Part shown: one piece after another, positions 51,704 through 60,838 of the stretch | How the letters are laid out: each line of letters begins with the position of its first letter | How positions within the stretch are numbered: the stretch's first letter is position 1 | Program-made: the position numbers and the translations under genes | NCBI GenBank assembly: GCA_016708345.1 | Contig: JADJFX010000002.1 | Location: forward strand, 372,001 to 436,000 | Length of the DNA stretch: 64,000 nt | Direction: 5' to 3' | Source: Candidatus Rhodoferax bjergmarkensis | GTDB taxonomy: Bacteria > Pseudomonadota > Gammaproteobacteria > Burkholderiales > Burkholderiaceae_C | The notes under the pieces: generated by a model | What the model was told of the DNA's origin: nothing | What the model saw: only the letters and a program-made list of their open reading frames with translations | The model's database searches: none

Positions 51704-52373
51704 CCTGGGGAAGGCACGCGCACGGCTGTCGTTTAGCGAATAGAGGGCTGCACTGGGTGCGGAAAATTGTCCCGTACCGGTGACATCCGATGGAGGAGGG
51801 AGGTGGTGGTGGGGGGGGCGGAGGGGGCGGTGGAGGGGGTGTCACGGTGCCACAATCTTTGGCACCTGTTGACCAAACTGCCGCACCGGAAGATGTGCGC
51901 AGAACGAAATTGCCGTCGTCTTGCAGCTTGGCGCGCACGGCACCGGTTCCATTCGTTTTGGTAGACCAAACAGACGTGCCGCTTGATTTACGCAGCACCA
52001 GGTTGCCGTCGCTTTGCATGTTCAGGGTGACTGCACCCGACCCTGCAGTGCCTGATGACCACAGTGAACTGCCTGATGCGGGATAGAGCACCAGATTGCC
52101 ATCGCCTTGCAATACAAGGCGACAGCTGCCATTGCTCGATAGCAGTTGCTGGTTGGTGGCAAGCTTCTCATTAACCAGCAAGGTGTCTTGCGAAGCTAAT
52201 GCCGCAGCCATTCTGGCTTGTGGTGTTTGCTCCGATGCACTGGCGAGAGTTTCATCATCTGCACCGCCACCGCAGGCTGACAACGCCAGCAATACAGCAG
52301 CTGTACATGCAGCTTGAAATGGCCCACGCCGATTTTTGAAACGATGATCAATCTTATGCGTTGTAAACATCAT
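51696..52373 (-). CDS. Lipoprotein signal and bulb-type lectin domain (N-terminal piece of the lectin-peroxidase)
   Basis: A 225-residue frame. A signal sequence with lipobox 'LLALSACGGG' is followed by a bulb (B-type) lectin domain with three repeats: 'LVLQGDGNLVLYPASGSSLW', 'LNMQSDGNLVLRKSSGTSVW' and 'AKLQDDGNFVLRTSSGAAVW'. Then comes a proline tract encoded by a C-rich repeat. After it the frame runs to a stop, while the next frame reads 'PSDVTGTGQFSAPSAALYS' and continues into the peroxidase piece. So the two pieces are one protein of about 1,100 residues, with a one-base extra or missing in the proline tract. The lectin would bind mannose-type glycans. Confidence 0.82.
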   Translation of the reverse strand: MMFTTHKIDHRFKNRRGPFQAACTAAVLLALSACGGGADDETLASASEQTPQARMAAALASQDTLLVNEKLATNQQLLSSNGSCRLVLQGDGNLVLYPASGSSLWSSGTAGSGAVTLNMQSDGNLVLRKSSGTSVWSTKTNGTGAVRAKLQDDGNFVLRTSSGAAVWSTGAKDCGTVTPPPPPPPPPPPPPPSSIGCHRYGTIFRTQCSPLFAKRQPCACLPQGD

Positions 52374-52506
52374 TTTTTCTCTTTAAGTAATGTCATTTAT
52401 CAAGTTCAAATGCCGATTGATGTATATCTGTACGGATCAATACACTGTTTCGAACACCCCACTTCACCCACCAAACTCTGGTACCCAAGATAAAAGCAGC
52501 CGATAA

Positions 52507-54135
52507 TTACGAAGACCAAACGGTGGTACCCGCCGAGCTGCGAAGCACCAGCTTTCCGTCGTTTTGCAGAATCAAATAAGACACAGACTTTCCATTGGTC
52601 CCGCTTGCCCAAACGGCTTTGCCTGCAGATGTGTACAACACCAAGTTACCGTCACTTTGCAGTATCAGCTTGGTACCTCCTTTGCCCTGGGTATTGGCGG
52701 TCCAAATGACTTTGCCTGCAGATGAATAGGTCACCAAGTTACCGTCGCCTTGCAGGTCAAAATGGTAGCTGCCGTTGGTCGAGGCAATTCTTTGTCCTGT
52801 ATTGAGTTGTTTGCCCACTTGCAGGCTGTTGGTGCTGGTGGGTGCATCTACGCCGCCGGTACCACCACCTGTGCCTGTGTCGTCAACAGGATTGGATGGC
52901 ATGGTAGCTACCAAAGCTCGCTGACCTTTTAACATTCTGCTCGCTTCACCCATCAGACGGAGGTACCAATCGCTGGGCAGGTTTTCACCATCTGCATTGA
53001 GCGTTAAAAACTTGCCTGTGGTGGGCACCTGGCTGGCGTTTTCGGCGATTTTGAACATGGCCGTGCCCTCATCCACTTCATCAAACATGGCCACGTAGAT
53101 CATGTTGGAGCCAGCTGCTTGGGCGTTATAGGCTTGGTGCCAGAAGAATCGACCACCATTGCGTGGCACTTTGTTGAATGGCGATGTGCCGTCCTTCAGA
53201 TTCCACCATGAAAAACCTGGCCAAACCACTGGCATGTAGCCAATGTTGCTGCCTTTGAGCGCCGCCAGATCGGGAGCAATTTTGCTGTTGCGGAAATTGT
53301 CTGCCCCACTGGCGTCGCCGTAGCGCCCAACTGACCATGGGCTGATGATGGCCGCACTGCGGTAGGCAGATTGCCAAGTCGAAGAATGGCTTCTCCAGCC
53401 GTCTTCGACACCCAGCTTGACCGTGGCCCGGTACTGGGCCGGCGCGCCGGACTTGAACCAGGTCGTCAATTCTTTCAACTGTGCTGCAGAGCCAGGGCGG
53501 TCGCTGAAACCAAAGCCCCAGATTGAAACAACGGGCAACCCTGCGTGGCGAAGATATCGGTTGCTTTGGGTAAGTTTGAGATCATTTACCAAGTGCATCC
53601 AGTCGTTCTTGATGTCACTGACCAGTGTGCTGGCATTTCCGCCTGAAATGTCATACATGTTCGCAAACACCCTGCCGTATTTCTCCGAGGAGAATCGCAC
53701 GTTTTGCAGCACCTTGTCACGAACCGATCGCATGTAAATGGCTTCGCCAATGAAGCGTTGCACAAACACGCCGTCAATTTGATAGTCCTGCATCCACTTC
53801 ACATGGCGGTCAACAGTCGCTAGGTTGTAGGCGCTGTACAGACCGGCATTGGTTCCATCGCGGTAGTTGAACGATGTAGCGGTTAGTTCACTGGGGCTGT
53901 ACTCTCTCAGATCAGGCCACATTTCGAAGCTGATATTCGATGCATTGGGTGTTTGCCGTGACCAATGACGCCATCCTGCACCGCTGCCGTCATTGGAGGT
54001 CATGAACCAGCCTTGGTAACCAGCCATGACTTTGTTGTTTAACGTTGAGGCGTCAACCACGCTGGCCGCTTGAGCCAGAGCGCCACCAACTGCCAGCAAT
54101 GTGGAGACCAATACGACTTTAAAAGTGATTTTCAT
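52507..54135 (-). CDS. Secreted GH71/99-like glycosidase with C-terminal bulb lectin domain
   Basis: A 542-residue secreted protein. The signal peptide ends near 'GGALAQAA'. A TIM-barrel glycosidase region (about 25-400) shows 'NNKVMAGYQGWFMTSNDG', 'WRHWSR', 'DYQIDGVFVQRFIGEA', 'GLPVVSIWGFGFSDRPG' and 'NMIYVAMFDEVDEGTAMFKI', as in GH71/99-like proteins. After a Gly/Thr linker, a bulb lectin domain (about 435-542) has 'FDLQGDGNLVTYSSAGKVIW', 'LILQSDGNLVLYTSAGKAVW' and 'LILQNDGKLVLRSSAGTTVW'. The lectin suggests an alpha-mannan target, which agrees with GH99 endomannosidases. It lies 130 bases upstream of the lectin-peroxidase, in the same direction. Confidence 0.88.
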   Translation of the reverse strand: MKITFKVVLVSTLLAVGGALAQAASVVDASTLNNKVMAGYQGWFMTSNDGSGAGWRHWSRQTPNASNISFEMWPDLREYSPSELTATSFNYRDGTNAGLYSAYNLATVDRHVKWMQDYQIDGVFVQRFIGEAIYMRSVRDKVLQNVRFSSEKYGRVFANMYDISGGNASTLVSDIKNDWMHLVNDLKLTQSNRYLRHAGLPVVSIWGFGFSDRPGSAAQLKELTTWFKSGAPAQYRATVKLGVEDGWRSHSSTWQSAYRSAAIISPWSVGRYGDASGADNFRNSKIAPDLAALKGSNIGYMPVVWPGFSWWNLKDGTSPFNKVPRNGGRFFWHQAYNAQAAGSNMIYVAMFDEVDEGTAMFKIAENASQVPTTGKFLTLNADGENLPSDWYLRLMGEASRMLKGQRALVATMPSNPVDDTGTGGGTGGVDAPTSTNSLQVGKQLNTGQRIASTNGSYHFDLQGDGNLVTYSSAGKVIWTANTQGKGGTKLILQSDGNLVLYTSAGKAVWASGTNGKSVSYLILQNDGKLVLRSSAGTTVWSS

Positions 54136-54424
54136 TTTTGCTCCATTTTTTACTTATTTCAATTTGCTGCAAATGTATCGACGCTTTTTAAATTCGTCAT
54201 GAACTAATTGATGATTCTGGATGGAAGACGGAAATTTTTGTGCCAATCTCTACCCAACCCGCTTTGATCAGGTTTCAACAAAGTGCAATGACAAACGCGC
54301 TGTGCGCAAGCAATCAGTTTGCCTGCGCAGAGGTGCAGCTTGTTCTGGGGCTTTTTCTGCGAAGTGTTCGTACAAACAATGTACGAAGGAAAGCAGTTTT
54401 TTACGCGAAAAAAAGCAATGCCGC

Positions 54425-55207
54425 TTACACGTAACCGCTGATCACGATCTGTGTGTTGTCACGCGCTTGTGAAGCATTGCCACCTGCAAGTTCGCGGTAG
54501 GTTCGCGCGAACTGGGCGTAATCCGTAAATCCGGCGGCCAGGGCAGCACCCGTCAGATCAACGCCCTCGTTCAATTTGGCTGCGGTGACAAAAACCCGAT
54601 GCCACAGGCGAAAACGGCGGATCGGTGTACCCACCACTTCTTTGAAAAGCTGAGAAAGACGTGGCACCGATAAATCTACTTGCTGGCCAATCCACTCAAC
54701 AGATATATTTTTATCAATATTTGATTTGATGATCTGAACAGCCCGTGTAATGCGCGGGTCCGGGTTTGGCTGGCAGCGCGAAGGGTGAAACATCCACTCG
54801 TGAACAAGCTGCTCGACGGTTGCCAGCGTGGGACGCTGGTTGCGCAAGAAATTGGCAAATTCAACCACATCAGACTCACCCTTGATGTCGGCAAAACAGT
54901 GCTGGTAGCCGATGGGTAAAGTGGTTCGCATCAGCGGGCTCAAGCGTGCCAGATCAGCCCCTGTGTCATTCAGAAAAAACAGAGCGACGTTGGCCCCATG
55001 GGTATCAATCTCCATATCGATGCCAGGCGGAATAAGAAAACTTTTGGCCCTTACCCGTTCTCGCCGAATGGGGTCGATCACCTCAAGTTCATCCTCCAGG
55101 GACACAAGCAATGTTGGGGGAACGATGGAGCGCTTGAAACATCTCTCAAGTCGGCCAACATAAATGCCTCGCTCGCCGGTCGCATAAACAATGGCTTTCT
55201 TTTTCAT
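54425..55207 (-). CDS. AraC-family transcriptional regulator
   Basis: A 260-residue regulator. The C-terminal HTH region is clear: 'NISVEWIGQQVDLSVPRLSQ', 'LFKEVVGTPIRRFRLWHRV' and 'LTGAALAAGFTDYAQFARTY'. The N-terminal 150 residues are a beta-rich effector domain without a known ligand. It is upstream of and in the same direction as the two lectin proteins, 289 bases away, and so is a candidate regulator of them. I see no gene in the gap 54136-54424. Confidence 0.9.
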   Translation of the reverse strand: MKKKAIVYATGERGIYVGRLERCFKRSIVPPTLLVSLEDELEVIDPIRRERVRAKSFLIPPGIDMEIDTHGANVALFFLNDTGADLARLSPLMRTTLPIGYQHCFADIKGESDVVEFANFLRNQRPTLATVEQLVHEWMFHPSRCQPNPDPRITRAVQIIKSNIDKNISVEWIGQQVDLSVPRLSQLFKEVVGTPIRRFRLWHRVFVTAAKLNEGVDLTGAALAAGFTDYAQFARTYRELAGGNASQARDNTQIVISGYV

Positions 55208-55394
55208 GGCGCAGACTCATCAAGAATTACAAAACTCTCAGCAGAATGAGAGGACCAAGCAAAGCTTATGCCAACAAAATATATCTATAAGAATCAACAC
55301 CTTGGTGACATTTTTCACACTTATCCATGAGAGCATGTAAAAAAAACTGACACTCCCGACAAATGACGAATGCGTGCAGCAGCATCAAGCCATG

Positions 55395-55433
55395 AAAAAA
55401 GCCGGGCTACCCATTTCGGGTTAACCCAGCCTT
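55395..55433 (-). terminator. Rho-independent terminator of the fad operon
   Basis: On the minus strand GCTGGGTTAACCC, loop GAAAT, GGGTAGCCCGGC, then CTTTTTTC. The stem is imperfect, but the following T run is clear. It lies 37 bases after the thiolase stop. The gap 55208-55394 shows no gene. Confidence 0.75.
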
Positions 55434-55469
55434 TTACTTTGATTGGAAGCCGCCAGCGGCCCCAGTAAC

Positions 55470-56645
55470 TTACAACACTTCAAACACGCCTGCTGCGCCC
55501 ATGCCGCCACCAATACACATGGTGACGCACACCCGCTTGGCACCACGGCGTTTGCCTTCAATCAGCGCGTGACCGGTAAGACGCTGGCCGCTCATGCCGA
55601 AGGGGTGACCCACGGCGATGGCACCGCCATTGACGTTCAAACGGTCTGCTGGAATGCCCAGCTTGTCGCGGCAGTAGATCACCTGCACGGCGAAGGCTTC
55701 GTTCAGCTCCCACAGGTCGATGTCGTTCATGGTGAGGCCCAGGCGCTTCAAAACCTTGGGGATGGCGAACACGGGACCAATACCCATCTCATCTGGCTCA
55801 CAACCGGCCACGGCAAAACCGAGGAAACGGCCCAAGGGTTTCAAACCTTTTTGCTCGGCAAGCTTTTCGTTCATGACCACCACCGCGCCGCTGCCGTCAG
55901 ACAACTGGCTGGCGTTACCGGCCGACACCAATCCACCAGGCAATGCGGAGCGCAGGCCCTTGATGCCGTCATAGGTGGTGCCGGCACGGATGCCTTCGTC
56001 GTCACTCACGGTGATTTGTTTGGTCATCAGGCCCATCACCTTGTCTGCCACACCCATGGTGACGGTAATGGGGGCGATCTCGTCTTTGAACAGGCCCTGC
56101 TCCAGCGCTGCGCTGGCTTTTTGCTGGCTCATGGCACCGTATTCGTCCATGGCTTCGCGGCCAATGTTGTAACGCTTGGCCACGTTTTCAGCGGTTTGCA
56201 GCATGGTCCAGTACAACTCGGGCTTGTTTTTCAGCAGCCAGGGGTCGGACAGCATGTGCTGGTTCATTTCTTGCGCGGTACATGAGATGGACTCTACGCC
56301 ACCGGCCACATAAATATCACCTTCGTTGGCAATGATGCGCTGGGCTGCGGTGGCAATGGTTTGCAAACCGGAAGAGCAAAAACGGTTGATGGTCATGCCC
56401 GACACGGTCACAGGGCAACCGGCGCGCAAGGCGGCCTGGCGCGCGATGTTCACGCCGGTGGCACCTTCGGGAGTGCCGCAACCCAGAATGACATCGTCCA
56501 CCTCACCGGCTTCAATGCCAGCGCGCTGGATGGCGTGCTCCACCGTGTGGCCGGCCAGCGTGGCACCGTGGGTCATGTTGAAGGCACCTTTCCAGCTCTT
56601 GGTCAGGGGGGTGCGGGCGGTCGATACGATTACAGCTGAAGTCAT
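55470..56645 (-). CDS. Acetyl-CoA acyltransferase (thiolase, FadA-type)
   Basis: A 391-residue thiolase, the last step of beta-oxidation. It has the nucleophile Cys in 'GMTINRFCSSGLQTIATAA', 'NVNGGAIAVGHPFGMSGQR' with the catalytic His, and the second catalytic Cys in 'KRVCVTMCIGGGMGAAGVFE'. It follows the FadB/J gene by 33 bases, so the two form the alpha-2 beta-2 trifunctional complex or an equivalent pair. Confidence 0.95.
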   Translation of the reverse strand: MTSAVIVSTARTPLTKSWKGAFNMTHGATLAGHTVEHAIQRAGIEAGEVDDVILGCGTPEGATGVNIARQAALRAGCPVTVSGMTINRFCSSGLQTIATAAQRIIANEGDIYVAGGVESISCTAQEMNQHMLSDPWLLKNKPELYWTMLQTAENVAKRYNIGREAMDEYGAMSQQKASAALEQGLFKDEIAPITVTMGVADKVMGLMTKQITVSDDEGIRAGTTYDGIKGLRSALPGGLVSAGNASQLSDGSGAVVVMNEKLAEQKGLKPLGRFLGFAVAGCEPDEMGIGPVFAIPKVLKRLGLTMNDIDLWELNEAFAVQVIYCRDKLGIPADRLNVNGGAIAVGHPFGMSGQRLTGHALIEGKRRGAKRVCVTMCIGGGMGAAGVFEVL

Positions 56646-56678
56646 GATATTTCCTTGATCTTATTTTGAGCGGGGCGC

Positions 56679-58778
56679 TTAGTTGAAGGTTTTGCCTTCA
56701 GCAGCCAGTTTGGCCAGCAAGGGCGCGGGTTGCCAAAACTTCGCATCGTCCAGCGGGTTTTTGGCGAAACGGTTCATGGCTTGCACCACGTTGAACAGGC
56801 CCACTTCGTCAGCGTAGTTCATGGGGCCGCCACGGTAGATGGGGAAACCATAGCCCATGAGGTACACCATGTCGATGTCACTGGCCTTGGAGGCAATGCC
56901 CTCCTCCAAAATGTGGGCCGCTTCATTGACCAGAGAGAACACCAGACGCTGAACGATTTCTTCATCGGAAATTTTGCGCGGAGTGATGCCCAGCGACTTG
57001 CGGTGCTCTTCAATCATGGCGACCACTTCCGCATTGGGAATGGCGTCGCGTTTGCCCGGCACATAGTCGTACCAACCCGCACCTGTTTTCTGGCCAAAGC
57101 GGCCCTTCTCGCACAACAAGTCAGCCGTCTTGCTGTATTTCATGTCGGGTTGCTCGGTGTAGCGGCGCTTGCGAATGGCCCAGCCGATGTCGTTGCCCGC
57201 CAAGTCGCCCATGCGGAACGGCCCCATGGCAAAACCGAATTTTTCAATCGCCTTGTCCACCTGCGCCGGTGTGCAACCTTCGTCCAGCAGGAAACCACCC
57301 TGACGGCCATACTGCTCGATCATGCGGTTGCCGATAAAGCCGTCACACACACCCGAGACCACCGCCGTCTTGCGAATCTTTTTGGCAATGCCCATCACCG
57401 TGGCCATCACGTCTTTGGCGGTCTTTGCACCGCGAACGACTTCCAGCAGTTTCATGATATTGGCCGGGCTGAAGAAGTGCAGACCCACCACATCTTCAGG
57501 GCGCTTGGTAAACGCAGCGATCTTGTCCACATCCAGCGTGGAGGTGTTGGAGGCCAGAATGGCACCGGGCTTCATCACGCGGTCCAGTTCCTTGAACACG
57601 GCTTCTTTCACACCAATTTCTTCAAACACGGCCTCGATCACCATATCGGCGTCGCCCAGCTCGTCATAACTCAGCGTGGTGCTGAGCAAAGCCATGCGCT
57701 GCTCGTATTTGTCTTGCTTGAGCTTTTTCTTGGCAACTTGGGACTCGTAGTTTTTGCGGATGGTGGCAATGCCACGGTCCAGCGCTTCCTGCTTCATCTC
57801 CAGCATCTTGACGGGAATGCCTGCGTTCAAGAAGTTCATGGCAATGCCGCCGCCCATGGTGCCCGCGCCAATGACCGCGATCGACTTGATGTCGCGCACC
57901 GGAGTGCTTGACGGCACATCCGGAATCTTGGACGCAGCACGCTCACCCAAGAAAATGTGCCGCAGGGCGCGACTCTCGGGGGTCCACATGAGGTTAATAA
58001 AAATCTCGCGCTCCACCGCCACGCCGTCGTCAAATTTATTTTTGGTAGCAGCTTCTACCGCATCCACGCATTTGGCGGGTGCCGGGTAGTTTTTGGACAT
58101 ACCCTTGACCATGTTGCGGGCAAACTGGAAATAAGCATCGCCTTGGGGGTGCTTGCACGGCAGGTTGCGCACCAGCGGCAAGGGGCGCACATCGGCCACC
58201 GAGCGTGCGAACGCTATAGCCTCTTCGGCCAGCGACTCGGGTGAGGCAGCAATCTTGTCAAACAATTTTTGACCTGGCAACATGGCCAGCATCTCGCTCT
58301 TGACCGGTTCGCCGCTGACGATCATGTTCAGTGCAGCCTCCACCCCCAACAAACGTGGCAGGCGCTGCGTGCCACCGGCGCCGGGTAACAAGCCCAGTTT
58401 GACTTCCGGCAGGGCCACACTGGTGCCTGGTGCAGCAACGCGGTAATGGCAACCCAAGGCCAGCTCCAAACCACCGCCCATGGCAACACCGTAAATAGCA
58501 GCAACCACCGGCTTGGGTGAGTTTTCCAGCACCGAGATGACGCTGGGCAGGTTGGGTTCCTGCATGGTCTTGTCAGTGCCAAATTCATTGATGTCTGCCC
58601 CGCCCGAGAAACCTTTGCCACCACCCGTGATGATGATGGACTTGACTGCGGCATCGGCATTGGCCTTAGCCAAGCCATCGGCCAAACCTTGACGGGTTGC
58701 AAGACCCAAGCCGTTGACCGGCGGGTTGTTCATTGTGATAACGGCGACGTCGCCATGGACTTGGTATTGGGCAGTCAT
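56679..58778 (-). CDS. Multifunctional enoyl-CoA hydratase / 3-hydroxyacyl-CoA dehydrogenase (FadB/FadJ type)
   Basis: A 699-residue enzyme. The N-terminal hydratase (about 1-190) has 'ITGGGKGFSGGADINEFG', 'GVAMGGGLELALGCHYRVA' and 'LPEVKLGLLPGAGGTQRLPR'. The dehydrogenase part has the NAD loop 'IAVIGAGTMGGGIAMNFLNA', 'ASNTSTLDVDKIAAFTKRPE' and 'VGLHFFSPANIMKLLEVVRG'. It catalyses the middle two steps of beta-oxidation. It is upstream of thiolase. A palindrome GAACGATCGTTC lies 29-40 bases before its ATG, a likely repressor site. Confidence 0.95.
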   Translation of the reverse strand: MTAQYQVHGDVAVITMNNPPVNGLGLATRQGLADGLAKANADAAVKSIIITGGGKGFSGGADINEFGTDKTMQEPNLPSVISVLENSPKPVVAAIYGVAMGGGLELALGCHYRVAAPGTSVALPEVKLGLLPGAGGTQRLPRLLGVEAALNMIVSGEPVKSEMLAMLPGQKLFDKIAASPESLAEEAIAFARSVADVRPLPLVRNLPCKHPQGDAYFQFARNMVKGMSKNYPAPAKCVDAVEAATKNKFDDGVAVEREIFINLMWTPESRALRHIFLGERAASKIPDVPSSTPVRDIKSIAVIGAGTMGGGIAMNFLNAGIPVKMLEMKQEALDRGIATIRKNYESQVAKKKLKQDKYEQRMALLSTTLSYDELGDADMVIEAVFEEIGVKEAVFKELDRVMKPGAILASNTSTLDVDKIAAFTKRPEDVVGLHFFSPANIMKLLEVVRGAKTAKDVMATVMGIAKKIRKTAVVSGVCDGFIGNRMIEQYGRQGGFLLDEGCTPAQVDKAIEKFGFAMGPFRMGDLAGNDIGWAIRKRRYTEQPDMKYSKTADLLCEKGRFGQKTGAGWYDYVPGKRDAIPNAEVVAMIEEHRKSLGITPRKISDEEIVQRLVFSLVNEAAHILEEGIASKASDIDMVYLMGYGFPIYRGGPMNYADEVGLFNVVQAMNRFAKNPLDDAKFWQPAPLLAKLAAEGKTFN

Positions 58779-58806
58779 GCGTGGTTTTCCTCGAAAGTGA
58801 AAAAAG

Positions 58807-58818
58807 AACGATCGTTCG
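58807..58818. promoter_or_regulatory. Palindromic operator before the FadB/J gene
   Basis: GAACGATCGTTC is a perfect 12-bp palindrome 29-40 bases upstream of the ATG at 58778. The place and symmetry suit a TetR-type fatty-acid regulator such as PsrA- or FadR-like proteins of betaproteobacteria. No regulator gene for it is in the window. Confidence 0.6.
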
Positions 58819-58903
58819 TTTTAAATTGTATAGGCGATCCTGGCGAATTTTGCCGCACCTTTGTCACGGTTGGGACAAGTTATGCAGCAGTCCCAAAAAA
58901 TGC

Positions 58904-60532
58904 TCAGGCATCGGGCAATTTGTAATCCTTCAGCAACTCGCGCAGCTTGGTTTTTTGCATTTTTCCGGTGCCCCCGAGCGGGATGGCGTCCACGAACACC
59001 ACGTCGTCCGGAATTTGCCATTTGGCCGTTTTGCCGTCGTAAAAATGGATCAATTCATCACGCGATACTTCCGCCCCGGGCTTCTTGACCACGGCAATAA
59101 TGGGGCGTTCGTCCCACTTCGGATGCTTCATGCCAATGCAAGCCGCCATGGCGACCGCCGGGTGCCCCATGGCAATGTTCTCCACATCGATGGAACTGAT
59201 CCACTCCCCGCCAGATTTGATGACATCCTTGCTGCGGTCGGTGATCTGCATATAGCCATCGGCATCAATGGTGGCCACGTCACCAGTTGGGAACCAGCCG
59301 TCGACCAGCGGTGCACCGCCCTCCCCCTTGAAATAATCGCTGATGATCCACGGCCCCTTGACCAGCAGATCACCATAGGCCTTGCCGTCCCAAGGCAACT
59401 CATGGCCTTCGCTGTCGACGATCTTCATGTCCACCCCAAAAACACCGCGCCCCTGCTTGAGCCTGACCTTCATCTTGTCGGCTGGGGCCATATCCAAATG
59501 CTTGTTCTTGAGCGTGCAAACCGTGCCCAGCGGCGACATTTCCGTCATGCCCCACGCATGCAGAACCTCCACGCCATACTCGTCGTTGAAAGCAGTGATC
59601 ATGGCCGGCGGGCAGGCCGAGCCGCCAATCACCGTGCGCTTGAGGGTCGAAAACTTCAAACCGCCTGCATGCATGTGAGCCAGCATCATTTGCCACACGG
59701 TGGGCACGCCAGCGGCAAACGACACACGTTCTGATTCGATCAACTCAAATATCGATTTGCCGTCCATGGCCGGGCCCGGAAACACCAGCTTGGCACCCGT
59801 CATGGCGGCTGAATACGGCAAGCCCCAGGCGTTGACGTGGAACATGGGCACCACCGGCAACACCGTGTCACGCGCGCTCATGCTCAGGGCATCGGGCAAC
59901 GCCCCGGCCAAGGCATGCAGCATGGTGGAACGATGGCTGTACAAGGCTGCTTTGGGGTTGCCTGTGGTGCCGCTGGTGTAGCACATGCTCGATGCTGAGT
60001 TTTCATCGAAGGATGGCCATTGGTAGTTGCTTGACTGTGCGCCAATCCAGGCTTCGTAACTCACCAGGCCGGGGATGCCGCTGTCTGGCGGCAACTTGTC
60101 GGCATCACACAGCGCCACATAGTGTTTGATGGTGGTGCAGCGGCCATGAATGGCTTTGACAATCGGCAAAAAGCTCATGTCAAAACACAGCACGGAATCT
60201 TCCGCGTGGTTGCAAATCCAGGCTATTTGTTCAGGATGCAGACGCGGATTAAGCGTGTGCAGCACACGCCCGGAGCCACTCACCCCAAAATACAGTTCCA
60301 GGTGCCGGTAACCGTTCCAGGCCAGTGTGGCCACCCGGTCACTGAAAGGGAGCTGCCAGCCATCCAAAGCGTTGGCCACCTGGCGCGAACGCGCTGCCAC
60401 CTCCTTGTAGGTATAACGGTGAATATCGCCTTCCACCCGGCGTGACACGACTTCTCCCTCGCCATGGTGGCGCTGCGCGAACTCGATCAGCGATGAAATC
60501 AGTAACTGTTGACTTTGCATTAAGCCGAGCAT
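58904..60532 (-). CDS. Fatty acid--CoA ligase (AMP-binding)
   Basis: A 542-residue acyl-CoA synthetase of the medium/long-chain type: 'SSMCYTSGTTGNPKAALYSH' (P-loop), 'VVPMFHVNAWGLPYSAAMTG', 'VLHAWGMTEMSPLGTVCTL', 'WFPTGDVATIDADGYMQITD' and 'RSKDVIKSGGEWISSIDVEN', ending with the catalytic Lys region 'PLGGTGKMQKTKLRELL'. It would feed the adjacent beta-oxidation genes. ATG 60532 has AGGAG seven bases upstream. It lies 125 bases before the FadB/J gene in the same direction, but the operator between them suggests separate promoters. Confidence 0.94.
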   Translation of the reverse strand: MLGLMQSQQLLISSLIEFAQRHHGEGEVVSRRVEGDIHRYTYKEVAARSRQVANALDGWQLPFSDRVATLAWNGYRHLELYFGVSGSGRVLHTLNPRLHPEQIAWICNHAEDSVLCFDMSFLPIVKAIHGRCTTIKHYVALCDADKLPPDSGIPGLVSYEAWIGAQSSNYQWPSFDENSASSMCYTSGTTGNPKAALYSHRSTMLHALAGALPDALSMSARDTVLPVVPMFHVNAWGLPYSAAMTGAKLVFPGPAMDGKSIFELIESERVSFAAGVPTVWQMMLAHMHAGGLKFSTLKRTVIGGSACPPAMITAFNDEYGVEVLHAWGMTEMSPLGTVCTLKNKHLDMAPADKMKVRLKQGRGVFGVDMKIVDSEGHELPWDGKAYGDLLVKGPWIISDYFKGEGGAPLVDGWFPTGDVATIDADGYMQITDRSKDVIKSGGEWISSIDVENIAMGHPAVAMAACIGMKHPKWDERPIIAVVKKPGAEVSRDELIHFYDGKTAKWQIPDDVVFVDAIPLGGTGKMQKTKLRELLKDYKLPDA

Positions 60533-60838
60533 GAAAAAACTCCTGAAAAATGGTGATATTCACAAAAATACACGGCCGATAGAACAAGCCGTGTACAAAA
60601 CCGGGACTGATGCCATCGGTTTTCCCACATCATGTACCAGTCACAAGGCTGCGTGTGATGGATGGTTAAACAATTGCAAAATCTGTTGCCCTCGCGTCAG
60701 CCAATCCGTGTTTACCCTGATACAAAAGACCCGCATCAGCAGGACTCCAAGCGCTCACTGACTGAATTTTCTCGACGCCAGAATCGTTTGATAACCCTGC
60801 GGACACCGGGTTTGGGCCTGCTGCAAGACAATCAAGCC
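60533..60838. other. Divergent intergenic region before selO
   Basis: About 300 bases between the ligase and selO, which are transcribed away from each other. An open frame continues upstream of the selO ATG (to 60662), but its sequence is not like a protein. I see no clear promoter, repeat or RNA in it. Confidence 0.4.

Noticed and set aside
50450..51736. Plus-strand open frame of 428 codons opposite the peroxidase gene
   Set aside because: It is antisense to a gene with clear haem-binding and LamG motifs; shadow frame.
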